This document shows positions 28,131 to 37,411 of a DNA stretch of 38,732 nucleotides, one piece after another. The translations under genes were made by a program, and so were the position numbers. The stretch is from Ferruginibacter sp. Its GTDB lineage: Bacteria > Bacteroidota > Bacteroidia > Chitinophagales > Chitinophagaceae. The stretch is from contig JANXXM010000061.1 in the NCBI GenBank assembly GCA_025350645.1, positions 1 to 38,732 of the forward strand. The letters are read 5' to 3'. Position 1 is the first letter of the stretch; each line of letters starts with the position of its first letter. Below the pieces are notes generated by a model, which saw nothing but the letters and a program-made list of their open reading frames with translations, had not been told where the DNA came from and searched no databases.

Positions 28131-28166
28131 AAAAGGGTTGTTTCATACATTTGAAACAACCCTTTT
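28131..28166 (-). terminator. Strong terminator of the Oar-like receptor gene
   Basis: A perfect 15-bp stem, AAAAGGGTTGTTTCA (28131-28145) with its complement at 28152-28166, has a 6-base loop. On the minus strand it is followed by a T-rich tail (CCCTTTTTTATTC), 16 bases after the receptor's stop codon. On the plus strand the tail is weaker. Confidence 0.93.
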
Positions 28167-28182
28167 AATTAATTAGCGAATC

Positions 28183-31100
28183 TTAAAAACTATATCTTAT
28201 TGTAGCCTGACCATTCCAGCGGCTGCTTGTGCTTGCACTGGTTTGTACATCGTTTATTACGTAAGGCTTATTATCTACAGGTTTAAAAAATTGAAAAGTT
28301 GGTGTGGTTGTACCGGTTTGAAAACCTCTGAAACTTACTACATTGGTTTGATCATTTGCAACGAAATAATTTTTTCCTGCAGTTTTATCAAGAAGGTTTG
28401 TAAGGTTAAATATATCTAACGTTACAGAAAGTTTGTGTGTATTTTGACCAATTTTTATCATAAAATCCTGGCTGATATTAGCATCCAGAATATTGGTAAA
28501 AGGTAACCTGGCACCGTTTCTTGCAGCAAACTGACCTCTGTGTTTGCGAAGATATTTATCACTGTTTATAAATTCTTCAAACTGATCTTTTTGCTCTGCA
28601 ATATTAAAAGCATTTGCTGTAGCTGTAGGAGGAACTCCGCCAACCGTAGCAAGTTTAGATAAGAAAACCATATTATCCATTTCTGCACGGCTTGCAGGAA
28701 TGTACATCAAATCATTACCACTAACTCCATCACCTACAATTGAAAAACCTGCAGACGGTGTAGAATAAATATAACTATACGGATTACCAGACTGGCCATT
28801 GTAGCTTAACGTTACCGTAGTGGCAGCATGATTATTGGCATAAGTAAATTTCTTGGAGGCCAATGCATAAATTCTATGTCCTAGATCAAAATCAGATGCT
28901 GAGCGTACATTAAAATTCCTGCCTTTTACTGTTTCCATAAACTGCCAGTTGCTCACGTTAACAGAACTTGTAGCTTCATTATACACCTGAGAATTTCCAT
29001 AAGTATAAGCAGCATTAAATATAAATCCTGTTTTTGTTTCTTTGCTTACCTGTACAGTAAAATTATATGCATACCCCTTAGGGCCTTCAGAATTTTTAAT
29101 CAATATAATATTAGTATAAGGGTTTTTTGCCGCCGCAGTAGTAGCCGTTGGTCTGTATACCAGCTTGTTGGGCCCTGCAGAATTGGTAGTATAAATATCA
29201 CGGCTATCCGGACCTGTTGTTCTCAATCCCGATGGTGGTGCAAAATTTACATTTTGCCAGTCTACTTCATAAATATTTTTTGTAACCAATATCTCGGTAG
29301 TCAATTTCCAGCCACTACCAAAAGTTTTATCGGCTGCAAGCGAAATTTTTGCTACGGATGGTAATTTAAAATTTTTCGCAATAATATTTAAGTCACCCTG
29401 GGGGGTTAAAAGGTTTGCCGGCAATCCGAAATCGGTTTGTGTAAATTGATTATTCACATCACTTCTAAAACCTATGGGTGTTCCTACAGGTTGTTGCAAT
29501 CCGTATTGTGTTCCAATAGCAGTAAGCCCAGATGCACTTACATCCAATGCTCCAATTAAATTACCTGCATTTGCATAAATACCGCCAGGCCATACCAAAG
29601 GTGTGCGCCCGCCAAATATACCTGCACCGCCACGTAAAACAATATTCTCATCATCTATATTATATTTAAACCCAAACCTCGGTGAAAATAAAAAGGATGG
29701 TTTAAATTTTTGACCTGTGTTTGCATCTTTTAGATCATACAACTGTGCTATTACAGGCCTTGCAGAATCTCTGAAAAAAGGATCTGTAGGTACTTGTGAA
29801 ATAAAAGAAGTTTTATCAGCACGCAAGCCAAATGTTAGTGTAAGTTTATCAGAAACTTTTATATCATCATTAATGAAAAAGCCAAGACGAACAGAATTAA
29901 AATTTGCAGCAGAATTAGTATTTACATCTCCGCCTTTATTTCCTGCATCTACAAGCGAATAACTTCTTTGTATCCTGGAAGGACCTCTATCCTCCATAAA
30001 TGCCTGCAAAGGACCAATTTGAGAAGAACGTGGGCCCAAAGTACCGAAAGCACCATAAGACCAGGCTGCAAAATTCCTATTAATAAACAAGTTATACGAC
30101 ATATTAAAGTCAAGATCTGCGCCTATTGTTATTGCATTTTTTCCTGCATATATTTTAAAAGCATCGTAAAAATTAATGATGCGTTGCTTCAATACGTTTG
30201 CAGATGAGGCAACTTCAGACCCAAAAGTATAGGAAGGCCCGCCATCAAATGCGGATAGAGACACACTTGGAAAAGGATTTCCTACATACCCACGATCATC
30301 ATTTACATCAGTAAAAGAAACCCTGAACTTATTATTTGCGCTGTTATTAAATTTTGAGTTAAGTTCTAAGTTGCCCGAATTTGTAATTGAAGGAAAAAAT
30401 TGGGAACCATTAGTAAATGCTATCGTTCCGGTAGAACCATTATAAGAACTTCTGCTTGCATTTACTCTTTCTGCTTTTGTATAACGGTAACTTATGGTAA
30501 GTTTATTTTTACTGTTAAGGTTAAAATCAAATCTAGAATTTAAATTGGTTCTGTCAATTAAATCAGCGTTATTTCTAAAATCTCCCAAATCATAATTATA
30601 CTTTGTCTTTACATAATTAACGAGTTTTGTTATAGAATCTATAACACCGTTTTCCGGGCCTGTGTAAGGCTGCGGACGATTATCTTTTTGCTTTTCTGCA
30701 TTTAAAAAGAAGAATGCTTTATTTTTTATGATGGGGCCACCGATGGTAAAACCATAAGTCTGGTTTTTAAAATCCGGATACTTAAATCGTAAATCATCAA
30801 TAACATTGGGGGTTTTTCCTGCAAGATTTTGATTTCTAAAAACATAATAAGCAGAACCATGAAATAAATTAGTACCAGATTTTGTTACCGCATTTATAGA
30901 GCCGCCGGTAAAATTACCAACAGATGCATCAAATGGTGCAACCTGTACTACCAGTTGCTCTATTGCATCTATACTTATTGGAGGAGTACCTGCCTGCCCG
31001 CCATTGGTGCCGGATGCACTTAAACCAAACACATCATTGTTAACAGCACCATCTATAAGAAACCCATTGTACCTGTTGTTCTGGCCACCGATAGAAATAC

Positions 31101-31602
31101 TTGCACCGTTTACTTTGGCCTGAGGGGTAAACCTTAAATAATCACCTAGGTTACGTCCAACTGTGGGTAAAATATCTAGCTTGGCTCTATTAATGCTCGT
31201 TTCCGTTCCGTTTTTTGCAGTTGCAATTCTTCTTCCGGAAACCACCACTGTAGTTAAATCTGTTGTTTTATTCTTTAATTCAACATCAATACGTTGTGTT
31301 TCACCCAAAGTAAGAAAAACATCTTCTTTTGTTTCAGTATCGAAACCAGAAAATGAAATAATTATTCTGTAAGGCCCGCCTGTATTCATGTTATTAATAT
31401 CAAATCTGCCACCAGATCTTGCTACAGTTGTATATACCGTACCAGTAGGCTGATGTGTAGCAGTAATTGTAGCACCAGGTAAAGCGTTTCCACTTGCATT
31501 TTTTGCAATGCCGGATATGCTACTGGTGGTGACCTGCGCACTCATAAAAAAAGGCAGCGCAAAAATGGCGATAAGAAAAGGAATGATCTTTTTAAAATAC
31601 AT
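28183..31602 (-). CDS. Oar-like TonB-dependent outer membrane receptor
   Basis: Protein of 1,139 residues. A signal peptide (MYFKKIIPFLIAIFALPFFMSAQ) is followed by a carboxypeptidase regulatory-like domain at ~25-115 (SISGIAKNASGNALPGATITA, GGRFDINNMNTGG), a plug domain (TVGRNLGDYLRFTPQAKVNG; SIGGQNNRYNGFLIDGA; GNFTGGSINAVTKSGTNLFHGS) and a large barrel ending in the aromatic-terminated strand ATIRYSF. This is the Oar-type TonB receptor layout common in Bacteroidota and Myxococcus, probably importing a large nutrient or exporting a protein with TonB energy. No SusD partner, TonB, ECF sigma factor or anti-sigma gene is adjacent, so it is an orphan receptor of unknown ligand. A strong terminator follows. 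Confidence 0.93.
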   Translation of the reverse strand: MYFKKIIPFLIAIFALPFFMSAQVTTSSISGIAKNASGNALPGATITATHQPTGTVYTTVARSGGRFDINNMNTGGPYRIIISFSGFDTETKEDVFLTLGETQRIDVELKNKTTDLTTVVVSGRRIATAKNGTETSINRAKLDILPTVGRNLGDYLRFTPQAKVNGASISIGGQNNRYNGFLIDGAVNNDVFGLSASGTNGGQAGTPPISIDAIEQLVVQVAPFDASVGNFTGGSINAVTKSGTNLFHGSAYYVFRNQNLAGKTPNVIDDLRFKYPDFKNQTYGFTIGGPIIKNKAFFFLNAEKQKDNRPQPYTGPENGVIDSITKLVNYVKTKYNYDLGDFRNNADLIDRTNLNSRFDFNLNSKNKLTISYRYTKAERVNASRSSYNGSTGTIAFTNGSQFFPSITNSGNLELNSKFNNSANNKFRVSFTDVNDDRGYVGNPFPSVSLSAFDGGPSYTFGSEVASSANVLKQRIINFYDAFKIYAGKNAITIGADLDFNMSYNLFINRNFAAWSYGAFGTLGPRSSQIGPLQAFMEDRGPSRIQRSYSLVDAGNKGGDVNTNSAANFNSVRLGFFINDDIKVSDKLTLTFGLRADKTSFISQVPTDPFFRDSARPVIAQLYDLKDANTGQKFKPSFLFSPRFGFKYNIDDENIVLRGGAGIFGGRTPLVWPGGIYANAGNLIGALDVSASGLTAIGTQYGLQQPVGTPIGFRSDVNNQFTQTDFGLPANLLTPQGDLNIIAKNFKLPSVAKISLAADKTFGSGWKLTTEILVTKNIYEVDWQNVNFAPPSGLRTTGPDSRDIYTTNSAGPNKLVYRPTATTAAAKNPYTNIILIKNSEGPKGYAYNFTVQVSKETKTGFIFNAAYTYGNSQVYNEATSSVNVSNWQFMETVKGRNFNVRSASDFDLGHRIYALASKKFTYANNHAATTVTLSYNGQSGNPYSYIYSTPSAGFSIVGDGVSGNDLMYIPASRAEMDNMVFLSKLATVGGVPPTATANAFNIAEQKDQFEEFINSDKYLRKHRGQFAARNGARLPFTNILDANISQDFMIKIGQNTHKLSVTLDIFNLTNLLDKTAGKNYFVANDQTNVVSFRGFQTGTTTPTFQFFKPVDNKPYVINDVQTSASTSSRWNGQATIRYSF

Positions 31603-31813
31603 ATTAGTTCGGTTTTTTATGCCGCAAAGAAACTAAATCTTTACGGAATTACGTTATACTTTTATTAACAAATTGCCAGGCTGTTTTTTTAGGTGAAATG
31701 CTGCATATAATATTTTTAAGCTATAGATTTATGTTAATTACTTTTCGAAAAACGGAATGATGTTACAAATAAATTTAATGATATGTAACTTTGCCGCAAA
31801 TAACAAAATATTT
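31603..31813. other. Divergent promoter region of Oar-like receptor and ribBA
   Basis: This gap must drive the receptor (minus) and ribBA (plus). A -7-type match for ribBA is listed separately. For the receptor, TTTCTTTG on the minus strand about 25 bases before its ATG is a one-mismatch match to TAnnTTTG. No riboswitch-like fold for riboflavin (FMN) was recognised before ribBA. Confidence 0.4.
31786..31793 (+). promoter_or_regulatory. Bacteroidota -7 box TAACTTTG before ribBA
   Basis: TAACTTTG fits the TAnnTTTG consensus exactly and lies 20 bases before the chosen ribBA ATG at 31814. A matching TTG at -33 is not clear, so this is a half-supported promoter. It helps choose the internal ATG, since the in-frame ATG at 31757 would lie upstream of it. 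Confidence 0.5.
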
Positions 31814-33019
31814 ATGCTCAATAAAATTGAAGAAGCAATACAAGAAATTAAAGCAGGAAAACTAGTGATAGTTGTGGATGATGAAGACAGAGAAAACGAA
31901 GGAGATTTTGTAACTTCTGCCAATAATGCTACCCCGGAAATTATAAACTTTATGAGTACACATGGTCGTGGGCTGATATGTGCAGCTATAACGGAGCAGC
32001 GTTGCGAGGAGTTACATTTAAAACCAATGGTACCGGATAATACATCGCTGCACGAAACAGCATTTACAGTAAGTATAGATCTTCTGGGGCATGGCTGCAC
32101 AACTGGTATATCTGCACACGACCGTTCTAAAACGGTACTGGCTTTAATAGATAAAAATACAAAACCGGAAGATCTTGGAAGGCCAGGGCATATTTTTCCG
32201 CTAAAGGCAAAAAATAGTGGTGTGCTTAGAAGAGCTGGGCATACAGAAGCAACCATAGACCTGGCGATGCTTGCAGGCTTTGATCCCGCTGGTGTGTTGG
32301 TAGAAATTATGAATGAGGACGGCAGTATGGCACGTTTACCACAGTTAAAAGAAATTGCAAAAAAGTTTAATCTTAAAATTGTATCTATAAAAGATCTTAT
32401 TGCATACCGCCTGCTGCACGAAACTTTAATAGAAGAAGAAGTAAGGGTAAGTATGCCTACTAAATATGGCCATTTTGAACTGATAGCCTTCAAGCAATTA
32501 AACACAGGCGATATTCACCTTGCTATGAAAAAAGGACAATGGAAAAAAGATGAACCCGTACTGGTACGTGTGCACAGCAGTTGTGTAACAGGAGATATAC
32601 TGGGTTCTTTTCGCTGCGATTGCGGAGAACAATTACACCATGGCTTAGAATTGATAGAAGCCGCCGGTAAGGGAGTTGTATTGTATATGAACCAGGAAGG
32701 TAGAGGCATTGGGCTACTCAATAAATTGAAAGCATATAAATTACAGGAAGAAGGAATGGATACAGTAGAAGCAAATATAGCATTGGGGTTTGATAGTGAC
32801 CAGAGAGATTATGGTGTGGGTGCGCAAATATTAAGAGCATTGGGTATTTCAAAAATAAAATTAATGAGCAATAACCCAAAGAAGCGTGCAGGCCTTGCCG
32901 GGTATGGTTTAGAAATTGTAGATACCGTACCCATAGAAATGAAGCCTAACGAGCACAACGAAAAATACTTATTTACAAAGAGAGATAAAATGGGGCATGA
33001 TATTTTGAATGGATTATAA
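31814..33019 (+). CDS. ribBA: Bifunctional DHBP synthase / GTP cyclohydrolase II
   Basis: Cytoplasmic enzyme of 401 residues that makes both riboflavin precursors. The N-terminal half makes 3,4-dihydroxy-2-butanone 4-phosphate from ribulose 5-phosphate; motifs are [14 protein letters not shown] near 20-33, [13 protein letters not shown] near 60 and [10 protein letters not shown] near 140. The C-terminal half opens the GTP ring; it has the zinc-cysteine motif [20 protein letters not shown] near 256-275, [13 protein letters not shown] near 295 and a catalytic region to [12 protein letters not shown]. The start is the ATG at 31814, which leaves a normal N-terminus; the open frame from 31757 adds 19 atypical residues before it. 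No other rib genes are nearby. Confidence 0.96.
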   Translation: MLNKIEEAIQEIKAGKLVIVVDDEDRENEGDFVTSANNATPEIINFMSTHGRGLICAAITEQRCEELHLKPMVPDNTSLHETAFTVSIDLLGHGCTTGISAHDRSKTVLALIDKNTKPEDLGRPGHIFPLKAKNSGVLRRAGHTEATIDLAMLAGFDPAGVLVEIMNEDGSMARLPQLKEIAKKFNLKIVSIKDLIAYRLLHETLIEEEVRVSMPTKYGHFELIAFKQLNTGDIHLAMKKGQWKKDEPVLVRVHSSCVTGDILGSFRCDCGEQLHHGLELIEAAGKGVVLYMNQEGRGIGLLNKLKAYKLQEEGMDTVEANIALGFDSDQRDYGVGAQILRALGISKIKLMSNNPKKRAGLAGYGLEIVDTVPIEMKPNEHNEKYLFTKRDKMGHDILNGL

Positions 33020-33052
33020 ATAATATCTCCCATTATTTTTTAGAAATATTGT

Positions 33053-33074
33053 AAGATTTTTTTAAAAATATCTT
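33053..33074. terminator. Possible weak bidirectional terminator between ribBA and pyrR
   Basis: AAGAT (33053-33057) and ATCTT (33070-33074) flank an A/T tract, giving a weak imperfect hairpin in the 71-base gap between two convergent genes. Support is limited to position and symmetry. Confidence 0.3.
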
Positions 33075-33090
33075 AAAAGAAAAAGAGGAA

Positions 33091-33603
33091 TTAATCCAAC
33101 AGGATTACTTCCCCTTTTTCTTTATCTACTTTTACTTTCTGTGAAATATGGCTGTCTATCACAATGCCGCAGCAGTTGGGCTGCACAGGTATTTCCCTTT
33201 CAAAGCGCCTGTTTACCAGTACACAGAGTTCTATTTTTTTTGCTCTGCCAAAATCCTGTAATGCATCTAATGCAGCACGTATTGTTCGGCCGGTGTATAG
33301 CACATCATCAATTACAATAACTTTTTTATCTTCTATAGAAAATGGAATATCTGTTTTATTGGCAAGGTGTATTTCATCCCGCACATCATCCCGATAAAAA
33401 GTAATATCTAATAATCCATAATTTATTTTTTCGCCGGGACAAAGCAATTTTATTTCTGCAATAATCTTATCACTTACAAAAATACCACGAGGCTGCAAAC
33501 CTATAAATACAATATCATTTACCGCCTCATCATTTTCTATAAGCTGTAATGCAAGGCGTTTTATTGTAAGGGATAATTGTAGCGGAGAAAGTAGGATTTG
33601 CAT
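33091..33603 (-). CDS. pyrR: PyrR pyrimidine regulator / uracil phosphoribosyltransferase
   Basis: Protein of 170 residues of the type I phosphoribosyltransferase fold. The PRPP-binding loop reads VIDDVLYTGRTIRAALDAL near residues 97-115, with the family segments GLQPRGIFVSDKI near 34 and VLVNRRFEREIPVQPNCCGI near 130. In the family the protein makes UMP from uracil and PRPP, and in many bacteria binds pyr mRNA leaders to attenuate transcription. No pyr biosynthesis operon adjoins it and no pyr leader was recognised, so only the enzymatic role is safe here. It converges on ribBA and starts 87 bases after the small unknown gene. Confidence 0.9.
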   Translation of the reverse strand: MQILLSPLQLSLTIKRLALQLIENDEAVNDIVFIGLQPRGIFVSDKIIAEIKLLCPGEKINYGLLDITFYRDDVRDEIHLANKTDIPFSIEDKKVIVIDDVLYTGRTIRAALDALQDFGRAKKIELCVLVNRRFEREIPVQPNCCGIVIDSHISQKVKVDKEKGEVILLD

Positions 33604-33690
33604 TCGTTTTTTTTATTCCGTATTTATTATTGTTTAAGTTTAGTTACAACCCAAATGTATCATATCAAATTCTTACATTTAAATAAAATT

Positions 33691-33999
33691 TTATTTTTTA
33701 TAGATTTCTCTCAATCCGTCTATACTATCTTTTAAAGTACCGGAAGCCTCATCAAAATAAATATCTTTTTGTTTTTTTGAAGCTTTATTATCAGTTGATT
33801 TTTTTATCATTACTCTAATACTTTCCAATTCATCAAAAAATATTGCAACTTGCTTTTCATAATCAGGCTCAGCTTCTATAGTCCTGAGCACATCTTCGTA
33901 CTCCTCCACAATGGCATAAATATCTTTTACATTGTCTGTGCTGTGGCGGCGTGGTATACGATTAAAAAGATCATTTAAATTTTGTATAACCTGGTTCAT
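33691..33999 (-). CDS. Small acidic helical protein, unknown
   Basis: Protein of 102 residues if it starts at the ATG at 33999; an in-frame ATG at 34032 would add a basic, unlikely leader. It has no signal peptide or membrane helix and is rich in Glu, Asp, Lys and Ile, with probable amphipathic helices (VKDIYAIVEEYEDVLRTIEAE; KQVAIFFDELESIRVMIKK). I recognise no family. It is between the P5C dehydrogenase and pyrR genes on the same strand, 80 bases after the dehydrogenase... start order places it downstream of that gene, so it may share its transcript. Confidence 0.6.
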   Translation of the reverse strand: MNQVIQNLNDLFNRIPRRHSTDNVKDIYAIVEEYEDVLRTIEAEPDYEKQVAIFFDELESIRVMIKKSTDNKASKKQKDIYFDEASGTLKDSIDGLREIYKK

Positions 34000-34079
34000 T
34001 TTATTTTTTAATAAGATACTAAACATCTGCAAGTCTGAATCAACAAAAATTCGGGTAAACGCTAAAAAAATTAATAATT

Positions 34080-35714
34080 TTATGCCTCTTCCATAAAACT
34101 ATACCTGTAATCTACCACAGGTACAAACGTTTCTTTAATGGTACGGGCACTTAACCAACGATATAAATTTAATTGCGAACCTGCTTTATCGTTGGTACCA
34201 CTTGCTCTGGCACCGCCAAATGGTTGCTGGCCTACAACTGCACCGGTTGGTTTATCATTAATATAAAAATTACCTGCACTGTTGCGTAGTTTATTTACTG
34301 CAAGTTCTACAGCATATCTGTCTTGCGCAAGTACTGCTCCAGTAAGTGCATACGGGGAAGTATTATCAACCAGTTTTAGGGTTTCTTCATATTTATTTTC
34401 ATCATAAATATAAATGGTAAGTATGGGGCCAAACAACTCATCACACATGGTTACATAATACGGATCAGAGGCTTCAATAATAGTTGGTTCAATAAAATAT
34501 CCTTCTGTTTTATCACACTTGCCTCCTACCCATATTTTTGCACCGCTTTCACGCTTGCGCACATTTTTAATATACCCTTCCAGTTTGTCAAAACTCTTTT
34601 CATCAATCACCGCATTTATAAAATTAGTAAAGTTTTCTACCGTTCCCATTTTCATTGTCTTCACTGTTTCTACTAATTTCTTTTTTACATCCGCAGCCAT
34701 ATTACTTGGTATATATGCACGAGAAGCGGCTGAACATTTTTGACCCTGATATTCAAATGCACCTCTTGCAAGTGCAGTTACCACTGCATCTACATTGGCA
34801 CTCTTGTGCGCTATTACAAAATCTTTACCACCGGTTTCGCCAACAATGCGTGGGTATGACTTATATAATGGTGTGTTTTTACCAATCGTTTCCCACATTT
34901 TATTAAACACGCCTGTGCTACCCGTAAAATGTAATCCTGCAAATTCAGGATGATTAAAAATTACATCGCCAATGGTTTGTCCATCTACAAAAACAAGGTT
35001 TATAACACCATCTGGCAAACCCGCTTCTTTTAATATTCTCATAAACATTTGTGCGCTATATACCTGTGTATTGGCACATTTCCATACCACTACATTACCA
35101 CACATAGCAGCGCTTGTAGGCAAGTTTCCACCAATGGCAGTAAAATTAAAAGGCGTCAGGGCAAATACAAATCCTTCTAATGGGCGATACTCCAACCGGT
35201 TTTGTATACCCGGACTGCTAATAGGTTGCTTTTGATAAATATCACTTAAAAAATGAACATTAAAACGGAGAAAATCTATCAACTCACAACTTGCATCAAT
35301 TTCAGCCTGCATGGCATTTTTACTTTGCCCAAGCATGGTCGTTGCGTTTATGTGTGAGCGGTATTTTGTAGCCAATAAATCCGCTACTTTTAAAAATATA
35401 TTCGCACGGTTTTCCCAGCTCATATTTGCCCATTTATCTTTTGCTTTAAGTGCTGCAGCTATGGCTTTTTTTACATGGCTTGCATCACCTACATGGTATT
35501 GACCAAGTAAATGCTTGTGTTCATGCGGTGGGTGTATGCTTACTGTTTCGCCTGTACGCACTTCATCTGCACCTATGTACATGGGTACATCTATTTTTGT
35601 ACTTTTAAATTCTTTTAAAGCTGCCTTTAAGGCAAGTTTTTCTTTTGAACCTTTTGCATAACTAAGTACAGGTTCGTTAACGGGTAAAGGATAATAAAAT
35701 GAGCCGTATTGCAT
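34080..35714 (-). CDS. pruA: L-glutamate gamma-semialdehyde (P5C) dehydrogenase
   Basis: Enzyme of 544 residues in the aldehyde dehydrogenase superfamily. It oxidises glutamate semialdehyde, in equilibrium with pyrroline-5-carboxylate, to glutamate with NAD+, the second step of proline breakdown. The general base is Glu293 (VGETGGKDF) and the nucleophile Cys327 (YQGQKCSAASRAY), spaced as usual in the family. The NAD-binding region includes TPFNFTAIGGNLPTSAAMCGN and FTGSTGVFNKMWE, and the C-terminal part has FGGARASGTNDKAGS, typical of P5CDH. The proline dehydrogenase that supplies its substrate is not in the window, so in this organism the two steps are separate proteins. Confidence 0.94.
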   Translation of the reverse strand: MQYGSFYYPLPVNEPVLSYAKGSKEKLALKAALKEFKSTKIDVPMYIGADEVRTGETVSIHPPHEHKHLLGQYHVGDASHVKKAIAAALKAKDKWANMSWENRANIFLKVADLLATKYRSHINATTMLGQSKNAMQAEIDASCELIDFLRFNVHFLSDIYQKQPISSPGIQNRLEYRPLEGFVFALTPFNFTAIGGNLPTSAAMCGNVVVWKCANTQVYSAQMFMRILKEAGLPDGVINLVFVDGQTIGDVIFNHPEFAGLHFTGSTGVFNKMWETIGKNTPLYKSYPRIVGETGGKDFVIAHKSANVDAVVTALARGAFEYQGQKCSAASRAYIPSNMAADVKKKLVETVKTMKMGTVENFTNFINAVIDEKSFDKLEGYIKNVRKRESGAKIWVGGKCDKTEGYFIEPTIIEASDPYYVTMCDELFGPILTIYIYDENKYEETLKLVDNTSPYALTGAVLAQDRYAVELAVNKLRNSAGNFYINDKPTGAVVGQQPFGGARASGTNDKAGSQLNLYRWLSARTIKETFVPVVDYRYSFMEEA

Positions 35715-35854
35715 AGCGTTATTATTTAAAGTTATTCTACATTTTAGGATGATAAAGATAGTATAAAATGAGATGAATGGTATAGTTATAAATACTAAAT
35801 ATGCAACCTTATACTAGCAGGTTTATGATAAACTTAAAAAGAAAAAGATAAATA

Positions 35855-35899
35855 ATCTTGAGCCAAAAGTGGTAAAAAAGTATAGTTTTGGCTTAAGAT
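35855..35899. repeat. Inverted repeat unit 1 upstream of ATPase gene
   Basis: Arms ATCTTGAGCCAAAA (35855-35868) and TTTTGGCTTAAGAT (35886-35899) are inverted with one mismatch across a 17-base spacer. The right arm contains TAGTTTTG (35883-35890), which with TTG at 35858-35860 makes a TTG-N22-TAnnTTTG Bacteroidota promoter. Part of a three-copy set. Confidence 0.9.
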
Positions 35900-35908
35900 A
35901 TACCTAAC

Positions 35909-35953
35909 ATCTTGAGCCAAAACCATTATAAAATTGTACATTTGGCTCAAGAT
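35909..35953. repeat. Inverted repeat unit 2 upstream of ATPase gene
   Basis: Arms ATCTTGAGCCAAAA (35909-35922) and TTTGGCTCAAGAT (35941-35953) are inverted across an 18-base spacer. It is spaced 54 bases from unit 1, so the two are a tandem pair, and it ends 13 bases before the ATPase ATG. Confidence 0.92.
35912..35944 (+). promoter_or_regulatory. Predicted Bacteroidota promoter inside inverted repeat unit 2
   Basis: TTG (35912-35914), then 22 bases, then TACATTTG (35937-35944) gives an exact TTG-N22-TAnnTTTG match, 22 bases before the ATPase ATG. The two core elements lie in the two arms of the inverted repeat, so a protein bound to the arms would cover the promoter. Autoregulation is inference. 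Confidence 0.6.
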
Positions 35954-35966
35954 AAAATATTTTTTT

Positions 35967-37406
35967 ATGGAAGATATAATAGGAAGATACGATGCCAAAC
36001 GCATATTGGATAGGGCTTTAGAAGAAAATAAGGCATCGTTAATAGCAGTATTTGGCAGGCGGCGAATAGGTAAAACTTACCTTATAAAACATTACATGAA
36101 GCCCTACATGAATTTGCACTTTTCGGGCATTCATAATGTAACTACAGAAATACAATTAGAAGAATTTACAAAAGCCCTTTCTATACAATTAAATAATAAA
36201 ATATCATTATTACTACCTACAGATTGGTTTGCTGCGTTTGAATTATTACAATCGTTATTACAAAAGAAAATACGCAGTAAAAAAATAGTGATTTTTTTAG
36301 ATGAGTTTCCGTGGATGCAAACACCAAAATCTAATTTTTTGGCTGCCTTCGAAAATTTTTGGAACATCTATGCCTCTACAAAACCCAACATGATGGTAAT
36401 ACTTTGTGGCTCTGCTGCAAGCTGGATGATACAGAATGTAGTGCGTAACAAAGGTGGGCTGCACAATCGTATTACCCACAAAATTGCTTTGCAACCTTTT
36501 AGTTTATACGAAACAGCATTGTTTTTAAAAAGTAGAAATATACACCTCAATCATTATCAAATAATACAATTGTACATGATAATGGGAGGTGTACCTCTTT
36601 ATTTAGAACAAGTAGTACCCGGCCAAAGTACCGCACAAATCATTGAAACCGCATGTTTTAATAAAAGCGGTTTTTTATACAATGAGTTTAATGATTTGTA
36701 CCAAGCACTTTTTGATACCGCCGAGCGCCATATAAAAGTTATAAAGGCTCTAGCAAGCAAACCACAAGGGCTTACGAGAAATGAGATTATAAAAAACACT
36801 AAACTACAAAGTGGAGGCAGCACCACAGCTTTGTTAGATGAATTAAATGCCGGCGGTTTTATTACCGCATACATACCTTTTGGTAAAAAAATGAAAGATG
36901 CCATTTATAAACTTACAGATGAATACTCATTGTTTTACATAAAATTTATGGAACCCAACAGGCTTGCTACAAAAAACAGTTGGTTAAAACTAAGTAATAC
37001 TGCGAGCTACAAAAGCTGGTGTGGGCTTGCATTTGAATCGCTTTGCATAAAACATTTGGAAGCAGTGGAAAAAATAATAGGCATACATGCCATACACACA
37101 CAGGCAAGTACCTGGAAAAATACCAAGGCAGGAGCCGGTGCGCAAATAGATTTAGTAATAGACAGAGGAGACCAAACTATAAATTTATGTGAGATGAAAT
37201 TTTATGAAGATAAATTTACTATCGATAAAAAATATGCTGCAGCCTTAAGGCAAAAAGCAACAATTTTTAAACAACAAACCGGTACACGCAAGCAATTGTT
37301 TTGGGTTTTAATAGCACCATTTGGCATACAAAAAAACGAACATAGTATTGGCTTGGTTGATACCGTAATACAGGGAGAACAGCTATTTGCAAAGATTTCA
37401 CTATAA
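35967..37406 (+). CDS. AAA+ ATPase with C-terminal DUF234 PD-(D/E)xK-like domain
   Basis: Protein of 479 residues from the ATG at 35967; the open frame extends upstream into the repeat from a TTG that I reject. The N-terminal ATPase (Arch_ATPase/ATPase_2 type) has Walker A GRRRIGKT (30-37), Walker B IVIFLDE (107-113) and a sensor-like segment MVILCGSAASWM near 145. A winged-helix region near 265-310 (GLTRNEIIKNTKLQSGG) follows. The C-terminal DUF234 part has GAGAQIDLVIDRGD with D395 and an E409-x-K411 pair, matching a PD-(D/E)xK nuclease core. The family is widespread, often isolated and without settled function. Tandem inverted repeats precede it and a third follows its stop; it lies opposite in strand to both neighbours, as expected of an inserted cassette. 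A DNA-binding ATPase/nuclease acting on its own repeats is inference. Confidence 0.87.
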   Translation: MEDIIGRYDAKRILDRALEENKASLIAVFGRRRIGKTYLIKHYMKPYMNLHFSGIHNVTTEIQLEEFTKALSIQLNNKISLLLPTDWFAAFELLQSLLQKKIRSKKIVIFLDEFPWMQTPKSNFLAAFENFWNIYASTKPNMMVILCGSAASWMIQNVVRNKGGLHNRITHKIALQPFSLYETALFLKSRNIHLNHYQIIQLYMIMGGVPLYLEQVVPGQSTAQIIETACFNKSGFLYNEFNDLYQALFDTAERHIKVIKALASKPQGLTRNEIIKNTKLQSGGSTTALLDELNAGGFITAYIPFGKKMKDAIYKLTDEYSLFYIKFMEPNRLATKNSWLKLSNTASYKSWCGLAFESLCIKHLEAVEKIIGIHAIHTQASTWKNTKAGAGAQIDLVIDRGDQTINLCEMKFYEDKFTIDKKYAAALRQKATIFKQQTGTRKQLFWVLIAPFGIQKNEHSIGLVDTVIQGEQLFAKISL

Positions 37407-37411
37407 AAATG

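Noticed and set aside
31738..32505. A 255-codon open frame opposite ribBA
   Set aside because: Antisense shadow of strongly conserved ribBA codons; Ser/Leu/Ile-rich with no family features.
35934..35966. TTG start of the ATPase frame
   Set aside because: It lies inside inverted repeat unit 2 and overlaps the predicted promoter; the ATG at 35967 begins the conserved sequence.
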